A DNA stretch of 9,180 bases from Gammaproteobacteria bacterium (GCA_023485185.1 JAMCZP010000176.1:1-9180), one strand, 5' to 3'; positions 1-6,709 are shown, numbered from the stretch's first letter. Notes: generated from the letters alone by a model not told the origin. Program-made: numbers and translations.

Positions 1-1874
1 GCCCAAGTCTTCAAGTTGCTGCCCACACGGTCTTCGATGGTGACGTCTTCGCCAAGTGCAGCAAGGCTAACCAGCGTGAACTGAGTACCGAAGAACAGTG
101 AGTCGATACCTTCTTCACCAAAGCTGGTGATAGTGAACTCACCACCGGCTTCTTCAACGAACGTAAAGATATCGCCATCTTCAGTAGCAGTACGGTCTTC
201 ATCAAGTGCCAACGGCAGTGCCAGGTCTTGATCAGTGAACCATGCTTCAGCAGTGTCGATGTCTGCGTTTAACGCTTCCAGCGCATCGGCTAACAGCTGA
301 GCTTCTTCAACGTCACTGATCAGCTCAGCGCGTTCTTCAACAGCCAGTTCTGCCGCTTCAAGCACAGCACGCTGAGCTAAAATTTCAGCATACAGCGGGT
401 TGGTTTGGTTAGCTGCGTCAAAGGCTGCCTGAGCATTTGCAACGTCTGTTTCCAGTGCGGTGCGAGCGTCCAGAGTTGCTTGTACTGCAGTAACTTCGTC
501 AGTTGCTTCGGTTACTGCTTCGTTAGCAGTAGTTAGCTCAGCTTGGGCTGCAGCTACTGCATCAACGGCATTGTCCAGTGCAGTTTGAGCATTCGTTAGC
601 GCTGTTTGTGCAAAGGCATTGTTAGACCGCGCAATATCAGCAGCATTTTCTGCATTGACAAAATCAGCTTGAGCTTCAGCAGTATTAGCTTCTGCAGTGG
701 TAACGGCCGCATTTAAGTCGGCAGTTTCTTCTTGAAGAGCGGTATCAGTAGCTGCTGATGCAGTATCGATGTCTGCTGCGTCAGCTATGGCTGGGAAAGC
801 CACGCTGTCATAATCTGTTAAGGCAGCGTAGGCATCTACCAGCGCCACAGCAGTTGGAGTTGTGATTTCCTGGTTATAAGCTGCCAAAGCCTGAGTATAT
901 GCATTGTTCAGCGTAACAAAGTTATCGCGAACATTTACTGCGCCAGTCTCAACCTGCTGCGCATTTTCTAGCTCAGCTAATGCTGCAGCTTCTACTGCTT
1001 CAGCATTGTTCAAAGCAGTTTCAGCATTGTCCGCAGTCGTTTGCGCAGCATTGAGAGCAGTTGTTGCATCAGTTACGGCTTGCTGAGCGGTAGCTAGCTC
1101 ACCTTGTGCTTCGGCAGCGGCAGTATTGGCAGCAACCAGTGCTTCGTTAGCAGCGTCTAGCTCAGCGTTGATTTCTTCAGTAGTGCCGTTTGCGTCAATA
1201 TCGGCGTCAAGCGCTTCTTGAGCCGCTTCTAGATCAGCCTGAACGTCTGCAATACCGTCAGCCAGATCCAGGTTGTTAACATCGGTCTGCGCTTCGGCAA
1301 CTGCTTCGTTCGCGTCTGCTAGCGCTTGGTCAGCTGCTTGCAGAGCTTGGTGAGCGGCCAGCAGAGCGTTGATGCCAGGTAGTTCTGCACCAGCTTCCGT
1401 GATGGACAGCGTGCCTTCTTCTTCATCAAGTTCGATGACCAGTTCGCCGTCAACCGTTACTTCGTAACCGTCATACGCAGTGCCAGCATTACGTGCTGAG
1501 AAATCAAACTGTGCAGTTCCAGCATCAAGCTGTGCTGCTGCTTGTGCTTCTACCGCGGCTTCTTGAGCTTCTTGAGCGGCTTCAAGCGTCGCGATCGCAT
1601 CCGTCAAGCCAGGAACCGCATCGGCATCAGCTTCAGCAGCAGCCACTAGGTTCTGGGCATTAGTAACATCGGCGTTTAGACGGTTGTCTGTAGCCAAGCC
1701 ACGAGCTTGAGCAAGCACCAGCTCTGCATCTTCTAAGTTAGCAGCGATATCATCTTCAGTCGTTTCGTTTTCTTCTAAGAAGTCTGCTTTAGCAGCATTA
1801 GCAGCTTGAAGAGCTAACAGCGCTTCAGTGAGCTCTTCTGTTAAGAGCCTTCTAACGCTCTGTTTTATATTTGT
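1..1874 (-). CDS. Alanine-rich helical repeat surface protein, partial; 5' end missing
   Basis: The minus strand is open in one frame from just after an in-frame TAA (1877-1875) to the left edge, 624 codons without a stop. The product is dominated by Ala, Glu, Asp, Asn, Gln and Thr in helix-forming stretches (for example ALVAANTAAAEAQGELATA), has no cysteine and is strongly acidic. This fits long coiled-coil or alpha-helical stalk regions of large secreted or S-layer-like proteins. A more globular patch (about 1510-1380, motif AYDGYEVTVDGELVIELDE) breaks the helices. Close to the left edge (about 190-50) comes a beta-rich segment, DGDIFTFVEEAGGEFTIT then SFGEEGIDSLFFGTQFTLV, reminiscent of domains near the end of type I secreted proteins. 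No ATG, GTG or TTG occurs in frame until a GTG at 1718, which lacks a Shine-Dalgarno sequence. The real N-terminus is therefore absent: the gene is truncated or a silent segment. The carboxyl end lies outside the window. Function is inferred from composition only. Confidence 0.8.
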
Positions 1875-1902
1875 TTATATGAGATCAGTTATTTCTTTAA
1901 CC
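1838..1902. repeat. Direct repeat copy 1, at the broken 5' end of the surface-protein gene
   Basis: This 65-bp block matches 4263-4327 without gaps, 55 of 65 bases identical by direct comparison. The longest perfect run is TGAGATCAGTTATTTCT (1880-1896). A conserved GTTA-6-TAAC inverted pair (1889-1902 area) lies in both copies. To the left, the block touches the alanine-rich open frame exactly where that frame loses plausible coding sequence. To the right the two copies share nothing. It may be a recombination or attachment site, or the scar of an older event. The 15% divergence argues against a very recent duplication. Confidence 0.75.
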
Positions 1903-2166
1903 TACTACCAACCGCTTTGGCTATTAGCAACCCTCAAAATTCGGCTGTTTTGCACTGGTTTTCGTATCCAATAATGGCCTTTAAAAGGTGAGCGTCCCTA
2001 ACGTGCTCAACGAACAACGTTACCAACGTGGCTCTGTGCATAGGGTGCCGGGCATGGCTGAGAACTGCATCGTTCGCTCGCGATTGTGAGAAAGAGCAAT
2101 GCCGCTAAAGTTGACAAATAGGACACGGAGCGCCAAGCTTAGATCGTCCGCTAGCAAGGTGCACTG

Positions 2167-2481
2167 ATGAGAGTTATTTCAAGAAGGCCTTTTGCTGACG
2201 CTATGGCTAGTTATCCAAATGATGCTAGCGCTGTAAACAAGGCATACAAAACACTCAAATCATCTAGGTTTAACACCCCCCAGGATATGCAGGCTGCGTT
2301 TCCGAGCCTAGATAACTTTAAGTATGTAGATAAGTGGTGGGTGATCGACATTGGGGGCAACAATTTGAAGCTCATCGCCTTCATTGATTTTGAGAACCAA
2401 CGGTTGTTTGCCAAGCACCTCGCCACTCACGCTGAATATGACACGCTGTGCAACAAATATGCGCAGGAGAAAAGACAATGA
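2167..2481 (+). CDS. higB: HigB-type mRNA interferase toxin
   Basis: This 104-aa protein matches the HigB toxin family, RelE-like ribosome-dependent mRNA interferases that cleave mRNA when the partner antitoxin is lost. Visible family landmarks are the N-terminal MRVISRR, the central segment AAFPSLDNFKYVDKWWVIDI at residues 43-62, which closely resembles the E. coli chromosomal HigB (AVFPSLDNFKYLDK), the beta-strand GGNNLKLIAFIDFENQ, and the C-terminal THAEYD motif at 87-92. Length is normal for the family. An AAGG ribosome site lies about 8 bases before the ATG at 2167. The stop codon overlaps the higA start (ATGA), so the two are translationally coupled, toxin first as usual for hig systems. 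A TTGACA hexamer at 2111 could be a -35 element, but no good -10 follows at 17 bases. Confidence 0.93.
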   Translation: MRVISRRPFADAMASYPNDASAVNKAYKTLKSSRFNTPQDMQAAFPSLDNFKYVDKWWVIDIGGNNLKLIAFIDFENQRLFAKHLATHAEYDTLCNKYAQEKRQ

Positions 2482-2897
2482 ATGCCATTGCCATTATCCA
2501 ACCCGCTGCCAAGCTATTCAGGGAAGCCCCTTTCCTTGTGCGAATCCATAATCGCGCCGAATACGAGGAAGCCTTAACCCTGGTAGAAACGCTGCTGGAA
2601 AAGGAGGACAGTGACAACGACTTCCTCATGGAGCGGCTTAGCGATGTTATTGAGGAGTGGGAAGATCAGGCGCCTGAGTTCGCAGCCTTTAACGAGTCGG
2701 TGTCGGCGCTAAACGGTGTCGATATGCTCAAATTTTTAATGGAGCAGAACGGGTTGGGCACTGCCGATCTTCCCGAAATTGGCAGCAAGTCTTATGTCTC
2801 CAAAGTGCTTAACCGAAAGCGTGAGCTGACTCGTCGTCATATTGAGGCGCTATCTGCCCGCTTTAATGTTGAACCTATTCTATTCTTTAGCCGTTAA
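2478..2897 (+). CDS. higA: HigA antitoxin, helix-turn-helix autoregulator
   Basis: The 139-aa product aligns along its length with the E. coli HigA (YgjM) type. It has an N-terminal toxin-neutralising and dimerising helical region (EAPFLVRIHNRAEYEEALTL at 16-35; WEDQAPEFAAFN at 61-72) and a C-terminal HTH of the Xre/Cro kind at about 83-135, including LPEIGSKSYVSKVLNRKRE. It should bind HigB and repress the shared promoter. I chose the ATG at 2478 rather than the upstream in-frame GTG at 2448: the ATG has a good CAGGAG ribosome site 8 bases upstream, gives the standard family N-terminus (MNAIAIIQPAAKLF), and makes the typical 4-base ATGA overlap with higB. Its stop codon lies inside a perfect 8-bp inverted repeat (2892-2919). 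Both proteins are full length with no broken motif, so the pair is probably functional and may stabilise the segment between the direct repeats. Confidence 0.93.
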   Translation: MNAIAIIQPAAKLFREAPFLVRIHNRAEYEEALTLVETLLEKEDSDNDFLMERLSDVIEEWEDQAPEFAAFNESVSALNGVDMLKFLMEQNGLGTADLPEIGSKSYVSKVLNRKRELTRRHIEALSARFNVEPILFFSR

Positions 2898-2919
2898 GCG
2901 AATTTTTACGGGCTTAACG
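2892..2919. other. Perfect 8-bp inverted repeat spanning the higA stop codon
   Basis: CGTTAAGC (2892-2899) and GCTTAACG (2912-2919) are exact reverse complements around a 12-base loop. The stem holds the higA TAA. There is no T-run after the right arm, so it is not a textbook intrinsic terminator. It could protect the 3' end of the higBA mRNA or act as a weak terminator. Confidence 0.4.
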
Positions 2920-3237
2920 TATGAATCGGCCTTGGTAACTGGCTAGGATAATTATCTTGGAGAGGCAATGTCATCGCTTAGGGTTTAAATATATGCAGGC
3001 AGAACATCTTGAAAAGTGGCATAAAAAGAGCAGCAGAAAGGCGTTGCGGGTACGTTGTGCCAACAAGTTGCTTTAAAGTTAAAGGTTTCCTGATTGGTCA
3101 GGTGTGCGATTGAAGCAAACGAGTGACGTGCAGTTGGGTAATAGTATACGAAAATGCTTACCGCCAACTCACCCGGCGAGTTGTTTAAATAATGAACTTT
3201 TTTATGCTTTTTCAATAAACCAGTGGCGGCTATACAG
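2898..3237. other. Intergenic region without a supported gene
   Basis: About 340 bases between higA and the DUF4351-like gene. I see no convincing gene. It holds the right arm of the higA-end hairpin and a second hairpin, CAACTC (3165-3170) with GAGTTG (3178-3183), followed by TTTAAATA. A 27-codon frame begins with the ATG at about 2994 but has no ribosome site and no recognisable product. The sequence is A+T-richer than the neighbouring genes near 3140-3220, which could house the promoter of the next gene, but I cannot pick out a confident -35/-10 pair. Confidence 0.45.
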
Positions 3238-3909
3238 ATGGAATTTTTATATTTTCACCAAAGAGAGTTTTTGAGTGCTTATCTAAAAGGTCGGCTTGGG
3301 GCCAGTATTGAGCGTGCCTTTTCATTAATTAAATACGGCAAAACAGACGATGCCGCCATTGCTGACGTGACTGAGCTGCCAATGGAGGCGATACTTGCGT
3401 TGAAAAAGCTGCCTGATGATTTTCTGGATGACCTTGAGGATTATTCAGAGGTTTTTGATATAAATGATGAAATTTTCAGTGAATGGTATGAAAAACAGTG
3501 GGTTGAAGGTCTAAGAGCGTGTGTCAATAGTTTCTTCAAAGAAAGATTTGGTCCCTTGCCGTCATGGGCGACCAACAAGCTGGATGAGGCAGATGAAAAG
3601 GACCTGGCATATTGGCTCAGGGAAGGAGGGCGATACAACAATCTAGAAGCACTGTTGCTTGGTTGTGATATGGCTGATCAAATCCTTATGTGTGATCCTC
3701 CCCACTGGGAAACCAAAGCTTTTTTGAAGGGGCTGCGTCGAGCGCTTCGGCTACAAATGCTAGAAAAGTTTACGGAGGTACCATTCTGGCTTGACGAGCG
3801 TATGGCTAAAGCGAATTATGAAAAGCTGATTGAATTATCTACTCAAATTATGCATGCGCAAACGCCGCATGATTTGTTTCCAGTTACAAAGGTTCCTCCA
3901 CAGAGTTAG
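3238..3909 (+). CDS. Orphan protein with two DUF4351-like modules and an Rpn-type helical tail
   Basis: Counting from the ATG at 3238, the product has 223 residues. Residues 24-57 (ERAFSLIKYGKTDD then IADVTELPMEAI) resemble the helical tail of Rpn/PD-(D/E)XK transposase-like proteins, which typically reads like LLxxGxxxExIAxxTGLSxEEI. Residues about 91-141 (FFKERFGPLPSW, then LAYWLREGGRYNNLEALL) match the DUF4351 pattern RFGPLP...L..W...L.A..L..L. Residues about 164-214 (LRLQMLEKF, VPFWLDERM, HDLF) look like a second, more diverged DUF4351 unit. The nuclease domain that normally precedes these tails is absent, so this is either a degraded Rpn relative or a stand-alone accessory protein. A GTG at 3223 is an alternative start giving five more residues; neither start has a good Shine-Dalgarno site. 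It is in the same direction as higBA but 340 bases away, so probably a separate transcript. Homology is recalled from family pattern, not searched. Confidence 0.7.
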   Translation: MEFLYFHQREFLSAYLKGRLGASIERAFSLIKYGKTDDAAIADVTELPMEAILALKKLPDDFLDDLEDYSEVFDINDEIFSEWYEKQWVEGLRACVNSFFKERFGPLPSWATNKLDEADEKDLAYWLREGGRYNNLEALLLGCDMADQILMCDPPHWETKAFLKGLRRALRLQMLEKFTEVPFWLDERMAKANYEKLIELSTQIMHAQTPHDLFPVTKVPPQS

Positions 3910-3914
3910 TTAAG

Positions 3915-4025
3915 GTGCTAGACCGGGGGAAAACACGTCTTGGGATAATGGATTATCCACAACTACAATTTTGGCTGAAAAAGATTCTTTTTGCCGATAG
4001 CTTGGGCGACATTTTAAGTAGTAAC
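3915..4025 (+). pseudogene. Probable remnant of a further DUF4351 unit
   Basis: Immediately after the previous gene, in a different frame, the plus strand encodes DYPQLQFWLKKILFADSLG followed by DIL. This fits the C-terminal half of DUF4351 (QL..WL.RIL.A.SL.D.F) better than either module of the gene before it. The reading frame continues into the terminator hairpin at 4054-4088, so its current stop at 4127 is unlikely to be original. The front half of the domain (RFGPLP) is not present. I read this as the fossil end of a related gene. Confidence 0.4.
3943..3958. promoter_or_regulatory. Perfect 7-bp inverted repeat GGATAAT-GG-ATTATCC
   Basis: GGATAAT (3943-3949) and ATTATCC (3952-3958) are exact reverse complements with a 2-base spacer, the geometry of a dimeric regulator or recombinase binding site. 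It lies 34 bases after the stop of the DUF4351-like gene and within the decayed unit. Nothing else in the sequence shows what binds it, and chance cannot be excluded. Confidence 0.25.
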
Positions 4026-4053
4026 CTCTCCTCAGCATTTCTGTTTAGCGCAC

Positions 4054-4088
4054 AAAAAAAGGGCAGCCACCAACCGGGGCTGCCCTTT
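4054..4088 (-). terminator. Intrinsic terminator for a minus-strand transcript
   Basis: AAAGGGCAGCC (4058-4068) pairs perfectly over 11 bp with GGCTGCCCTTT (4078-4088) around a 9-base loop. On the minus strand the stem is followed by an uninterrupted T-run (A-tract 4054-4060 on the plus strand). On the plus strand only a short TTT follows, so termination of leftward transcription is expected to be stronger. No credible minus-strand gene lies directly upstream (4089-4460); see the finding on an orphan terminator. Confidence 0.8.
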
Positions 4089-4262
4089 GCCGTATCTGCG
4101 TGTTCTTTTGTTGCCGGATGCGGGTGATTTTCTCCCAGCAAAGCTTTTGGTGGTTACAGGGTCTCCTTTCCTAAAGATGAGCCTGATACCCGTGGTCTGT
4201 CTGGTATTCAGACTACCATGCACTCTCTTGTCAGCCGAGTGCCTATCCTTCAAAACTCACTC
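4089..4262. other. Intergenic region with a hairpin; possible leader or small RNA
   Basis: No recognised gene. GTGGTCTG (4192-4199) and CAGACTAC (4209-4216) form an 8-bp stem with one G-U pair and a 9-base loop. On the minus strand a TTG-initiated 73-codon frame (4253-4032) has an AGGAG site, but it reads straight through the terminator and its product is low-complexity basic with no family resemblance, so I do not call it a gene. On the plus strand a 29-codon frame from the ATG at 4218 ends with TGA at 4305-4307 inside direct repeat copy 2. The region from the repeat to the terminator would give a leftward transcript of roughly 200 nt. Confidence 0.3.
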
Positions 4263-4327
4263 CTGTTAATAGCCTTTTATCGCACTGTCTTCTATCTGCT
4301 TATCTGAGATCAGTTATTTCTCTAACC
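4263..4327. repeat. Direct repeat copy 2, upstream of the recombinase gene
   Basis: This is the partner of the block at 1838-1902, in the same orientation, with 55 of 65 bases identical and no gaps. The perfect TGAGATCAGTTATTTCT core is at 4305-4321. It ends 135 bases before the recombinase ATG, the position where the attachment site of an integrating element usually sits next to its integrase. Read on the plus strand up to the shared TGA at 4305-4307, 5 of the 9 differences in that stretch fall on third codon positions (Leu-Leu-Leu-x-Ala-Phe-x-Arg), so the block may derive from the end of a short coding sequence. Confidence 0.75.
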
Positions 4328-4338
4328 ATTTTGCTTAC

Positions 4339-4366
4339 TTGTAACCCGCACACCTACCGCTATTTT
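4339..4366 (+). promoter_or_regulatory. Weak candidate sigma-70 promoter for the recombinase gene
   Basis: TTGTAA (4339-4344) and TATTTT (4361-4366) are separated by 16 bases, each matching the consensus at four of six positions. It lies about 97 bases before the start codon and directly to the right of repeat copy 2. If real, recombination at the repeat would change what lies upstream of this promoter but not the promoter itself. The match is modest and could be chance in an A+T-rich stretch. Confidence 0.25.
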
Positions 4367-4462
4367 TGCTTTGTTGTTTGTATTCAAAAAAGCACGCAAA
4401 CGCCGTTAGTTTCAGCTCTGTTTATGCTTTTCTTGCAAGGTCACTTGAAAAGGAGCCTTGCC

Positions 4463-5608
4463 ATGACTGTGACTCATTTAACCGAAGCCGTTATAGCGCA
4501 ACTCACTTGCCCGCCGGGGCGTCAGCATTGGGTGGTGTACGACACGCTGCAGTGTGGGTTGTATGTGGATGTTCAGCGCAGCGGGCGGATGGCGTATCGC
4601 CTGCGCTACCGTACCGAAGGGCGAAACCGTTATTTAACGCTGGGTGATGCCCGTGTCATCACGCTGGAAGAGGGGCGTGCTGAAGCGCGGCTGGCGTTGC
4701 GTAAAATCCGTGTAGGCGCGGACCCTAGAGCTGTCCTTTTGCCTGGTTCGGGGCCAACGATTGAGCGCTTTTATATCGACCACTATTTACCTTATATCAA
4801 AACTTATAAACGTAGCTGGAAGACTGATGAAACGATCATTCGCGTGCATATTGTGCCGGCATTAGGCGAGCGGGCAATGGGGGAGTTAACAGGGGCGGAT
4901 ATTGCGCGGCTGGTGGCCAGTATGCTGCAGCGCCCCTATGCCCCGGCAACGATTAACCGTGTGTTAGTGATTTTGGGCTACGGCTACCGCTTGGCGCTTG
5001 ATTGGAAAACGCCAGGGATTGATGAGAACCCGGTGAAAAACATACGCACCTTGAAGGAGAATAATCGCATTGAGCGCTACTTAACCTCAGAGCAAACGCG
5101 CTGCCTGCTAAGGTGTGTGCGTTATAGTCAAAACCCACGCTTGGCGGATATCGTTGCCTTTTTGCTGTATACCGGGGCGCGCAAGCGTGAGGTGCTGAAT
5201 GCGCGTTGGCAGGATATTGATGTAGACCGTAAGCTATGGCGTATTCCACATACCAAGTCTGGGCGGCACCGGCATGTGCCGTTATCTAGCGGGGCATTGG
5301 CTTTGCTTGCCCACTGTCAACGTAAATGCCACGTAGGCTGTGGTTGGGTGTTTGCAAACCCCGCTACTAATAAGCCATTTGTCTCGATCTACTACAGTTG
5401 GTATCACGCACGTCAACAGGCGGGGCTGCCGGAGTTGCGCTTACATGATTTGCGCCATAGCTTTGCGAGCTTCTTAGTTAATGCTGGGCGTAGTTTGTAT
5501 GAAGTGCAAACCCTGCTGGGCCATGCCAATGCGCGCACTACCAGCCGCTATGCCCATTTAAGCCCTGAACGGCTACGCGAGGCAGTGGAGGTGATTCCGT
5601 CATTTTAA
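4463..5608 (+). CDS. Tyrosine-type site-specific recombinase / integrase
   Basis: The 381-aa protein has the full integrase layout. Residues about 10-90 are an arm-type DNA-binding domain (YDTLQCGLYVDVQRSG, RYLTLGDARVITLEEGRAEA, VGADPR) like that of P4/DUF4102-type integrases. Residues about 95-190 are the SAM-like core-binding domain. Residues about 205-375 are the catalytic domain. The catalytic set is complete: Arg240 in LLYTGARKREVL, Lys265 in HTKSGRHRHVPL, His328 and Arg331 in LHDLRHSFASF, His354 in LLGHANARTTSRYAH, and nucleophile Tyr363. It should therefore be active. I chose the ATG at 4463 because an AAGGAG site precedes it by 8 bases. The frame stays open upstream through repeat copy 2, but that part is A+T-rich and non-protein-like. 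The gene ends 10 bases before a strong terminator and is transcribed away from the higBA segment. Its likely recognition site is the adjacent direct repeat. Confidence 0.95.
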   Translation: MTVTHLTEAVIAQLTCPPGRQHWVVYDTLQCGLYVDVQRSGRMAYRLRYRTEGRNRYLTLGDARVITLEEGRAEARLALRKIRVGADPRAVLLPGSGPTIERFYIDHYLPYIKTYKRSWKTDETIIRVHIVPALGERAMGELTGADIARLVASMLQRPYAPATINRVLVILGYGYRLALDWKTPGIDENPVKNIRTLKENNRIERYLTSEQTRCLLRCVRYSQNPRLADIVAFLLYTGARKREVLNARWQDIDVDRKLWRIPHTKSGRHRHVPLSSGALALLAHCQRKCHVGCGWVFANPATNKPFVSIYYSWYHARQQAGLPELRLHDLRHSFASFLVNAGRSLYEVQTLLGHANARTTSRYAHLSPERLREAVEVIPSF

Positions 5609-5618
5609 TATCGCTTTG

Positions 5619-5656
5619 CCCCATCGGTTGGCTGCCATTGAACCAATGGGGTTTTT
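5619..5656 (+). terminator. Intrinsic terminator after the recombinase gene
   Basis: CCCCAT (5619-5624) pairs with ATGGGG (5646-5651). Inside, after one mismatch, GGTT pairs with AACC. Five T residues follow (5652-5656). The stem starts 10 bases after the recombinase stop codon, so the recombinase is transcribed separately from the SapC gene downstream. Confidence 0.85.
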
Positions 5657-5799
5657 GCCGTTTCATCGCTTGGGTGGGTAAGCAAAAGGGCACTTACCCT
5701 GTGGGGGAGTGTCGTAGCATTGTACTGAGTTGTTACACTAGGCTATTGCGTTACTCCTTTCCTTTAGAAGGGAATCGTGTTCACCCATAAGGAAGCTGT

Positions 5800-6567
5800 A
5801 TGTCTAATCCGCTAGTTCTTAGCCCCAAAGAGTGCCAGAACAAAACTTGGCATCCTCCTAGTGATCTTGCATTTGCACAGCATCAGGCCTTGCTTCCGCT
5901 ACACGCGGGCGAGCTAGGCAAGGCCGCTGCGTCCATGCCGTTGGCTATGATGAAAGAGGGCCGCGAATGGCGCTTGGTCGGGGTGTGTGGCATCGAGCCG
6001 GGCCATAATCTCTTTATCAAGCAGGGCAAGTGGCTGGGTAACTATCGCCCGCAGTGGCTTGCTACTCATCCGTTTGAAATTGTGGCCGTGGGGGAGAAGG
6101 GCTTTGTTACCTTTGACCGGGATAGCGGCTTGGAAGACCCCTATGGGGCGGGCCAGCCCTTTTTTGATGAACAGGGCGAAATGCGCGAGGAAGTCACCAC
6201 GCGTGTAAAGGCCCTTAAGGCTGCTCATCGGAAGCATCAGGTTACCCAGAAAGCGCTACAAGCATTAGCGAGTGCAAAGGTGCTGATGCCCTGGCCTGAG
6301 ACATTACAGCGTCAGCTTGGTCTGGCGATTGATGGCATTTATATGATTGATGAGAAGGCGCTGAGTCAGTTGGATGACACGGCCTTTCTGGCTTTACGCA
6401 GTGCTCAGGCACTGTCTATTGCTTATGCGTTGAACTTGTCTATTCCGCAAACTCACCTGTTAGCCCGTTTGGCTAGAGTTAACCCTGGTAGTACGGAAAC
6501 TCCTGCGAACCTGGATGAAGTGTTTGGCGATGATGACGAGGAGTTCAGCTTTGATTTCGATAGTTAA
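5800..6567 (+). CDS. SapC-family protein
   Basis: The 255-aa product has the order of motifs of the SapC family (PF07277 type). It starts with LLPLHAGELGKAAASMPLAM at 31-50. Then come WRLVGVCGIEPGHNLFIKQG near 57-76, GKWLGNYRPQWLATHPFEIV near 76-95, and GQPFFDEQGEM near 118-128. The C-terminal half contains IDGIYMIDEKALSQLDD, the Leu-rich FLALRSAQALSIAYALNLS, and a very acidic tail (GDDDEEFSFDFD). The family is named from sapC of the Campylobacter fetus S-layer locus; its biochemical role is not established. No signal peptide or membrane segment is visible, so it is probably cytoplasmic. The ATG at 5800 has an AAGGA site 8 bases upstream. A one-base gap separates it from the small lipoprotein start (TAATATG), suggesting coupling. 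Presence near a surface-protein segment and a methyltransferase supports a role in surface-layer biogenesis, by inference. Confidence 0.85.
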   Translation: MSNPLVLSPKECQNKTWHPPSDLAFAQHQALLPLHAGELGKAAASMPLAMMKEGREWRLVGVCGIEPGHNLFIKQGKWLGNYRPQWLATHPFEIVAVGEKGFVTFDRDSGLEDPYGAGQPFFDEQGEMREEVTTRVKALKAAHRKHQVTQKALQALASAKVLMPWPETLQRQLGLAIDGIYMIDEKALSQLDDTAFLALRSAQALSIAYALNLSIPQTHLLARLARVNPGSTETPANLDEVFGDDDEEFSFDFDS

Positions 6568-6568
6568 T

Positions 6569-6661
6569 ATGCGTTTATGGGTGAGTAAACTAACGTTAGG
6601 CGTAGCTGCTGCGTTGCTACTGAGTGGCTGCAGTGGCGTACCTTTTGTGCCGTTCATTTAA
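6569..6661 (+). pseudogene. Tiny lipoprotein gene, probably frameshifted
   Basis: The ATG one base after the SapC stop opens a 30-aa peptide with a clear lipoprotein signal: basic start (MRLWVSK), hydrophobic core (LTLGVAAALLL) and lipobox LSGC with the modified Cys at 21, followed by Ser, which predicts outer-membrane sorting. The mature part is then only about ten residues (CSGVPFVPFI). Skipping one T at 6659 lets the frame continue as NLGANIVNAPLGLLIAF to a stop at 6711-6713. Skipping one more T at 6711 continues it as ERSTGVQLAMSTIG... to 6819. Both extensions read like ordinary protein, so the gene probably once encoded a lipoprotein of 47 or 82 residues and carries one or two frameshifts, or the sequence has errors there. 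It could also be a genuine short lipoprotein. Translation would rely on coupling to SapC, as no ribosome site is obvious. Confidence 0.6.
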
Positions 6662-6709
6662 TCTGGGCGCCAATATAGTGAATGCGCCCTTGGGGCTGTT
6701 GATTGCCTT

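Noticed and set aside
904..1086. Plus-strand Ala/Ser-rich frame within the surface-protein region
   Set aside because: It is the complement of the minus-strand alanine-rich coding sequence; the composition is explained by the opposite strand and there is no ribosome site.
1838..1902. Integron attC site
   Set aside because: The GTTA and TAAC pieces do not fit the RYYYAAC and GTTRRRY core pair in the correct order and spacing, and the neighbouring recombinase lacks the features of an integron integrase.
1879..1974. 31-codon plus-strand frame beginning in repeat copy 1 (MRSVISL), similar at its start to HigB (MRVIS)
   Set aside because: No ribosome site, the ATG is CTG in the second repeat copy, and the likeness to HigB covers only five residues.
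1988..2089. 34-codon frame from a GTG before higB
   Set aside because: Only a weak AAAAGG site and no recognisable product; too short to support without conservation data.
2448..2477. Upstream GTG start for HigA adding ten residues
   Set aside because: The ATG at 2478 has a better ribosome site, the usual overlap with higB, and the standard family N-terminus.
4100..4250. Riboswitch (cobalamin-like GGAGACC on the minus strand)
   Set aside because: Only a short motif resembles the box; the remaining conserved elements and a regulated gene downstream are missing.
4032..4253. 73-codon minus-strand frame with AGGAG and TTG start
   Set aside because: It reads through the terminator stem-loop and encodes a low-complexity basic peptide with no family resemblance; treated as part of a possible non-coding transcript.
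4331..4462. N-terminal extension of the recombinase from a TTG at 4331
   Set aside because: The extra 44 residues are not protein-like for this family and lack a ribosome site, while the ATG at 4463 has AAGGAG. The open frame is probably chance.
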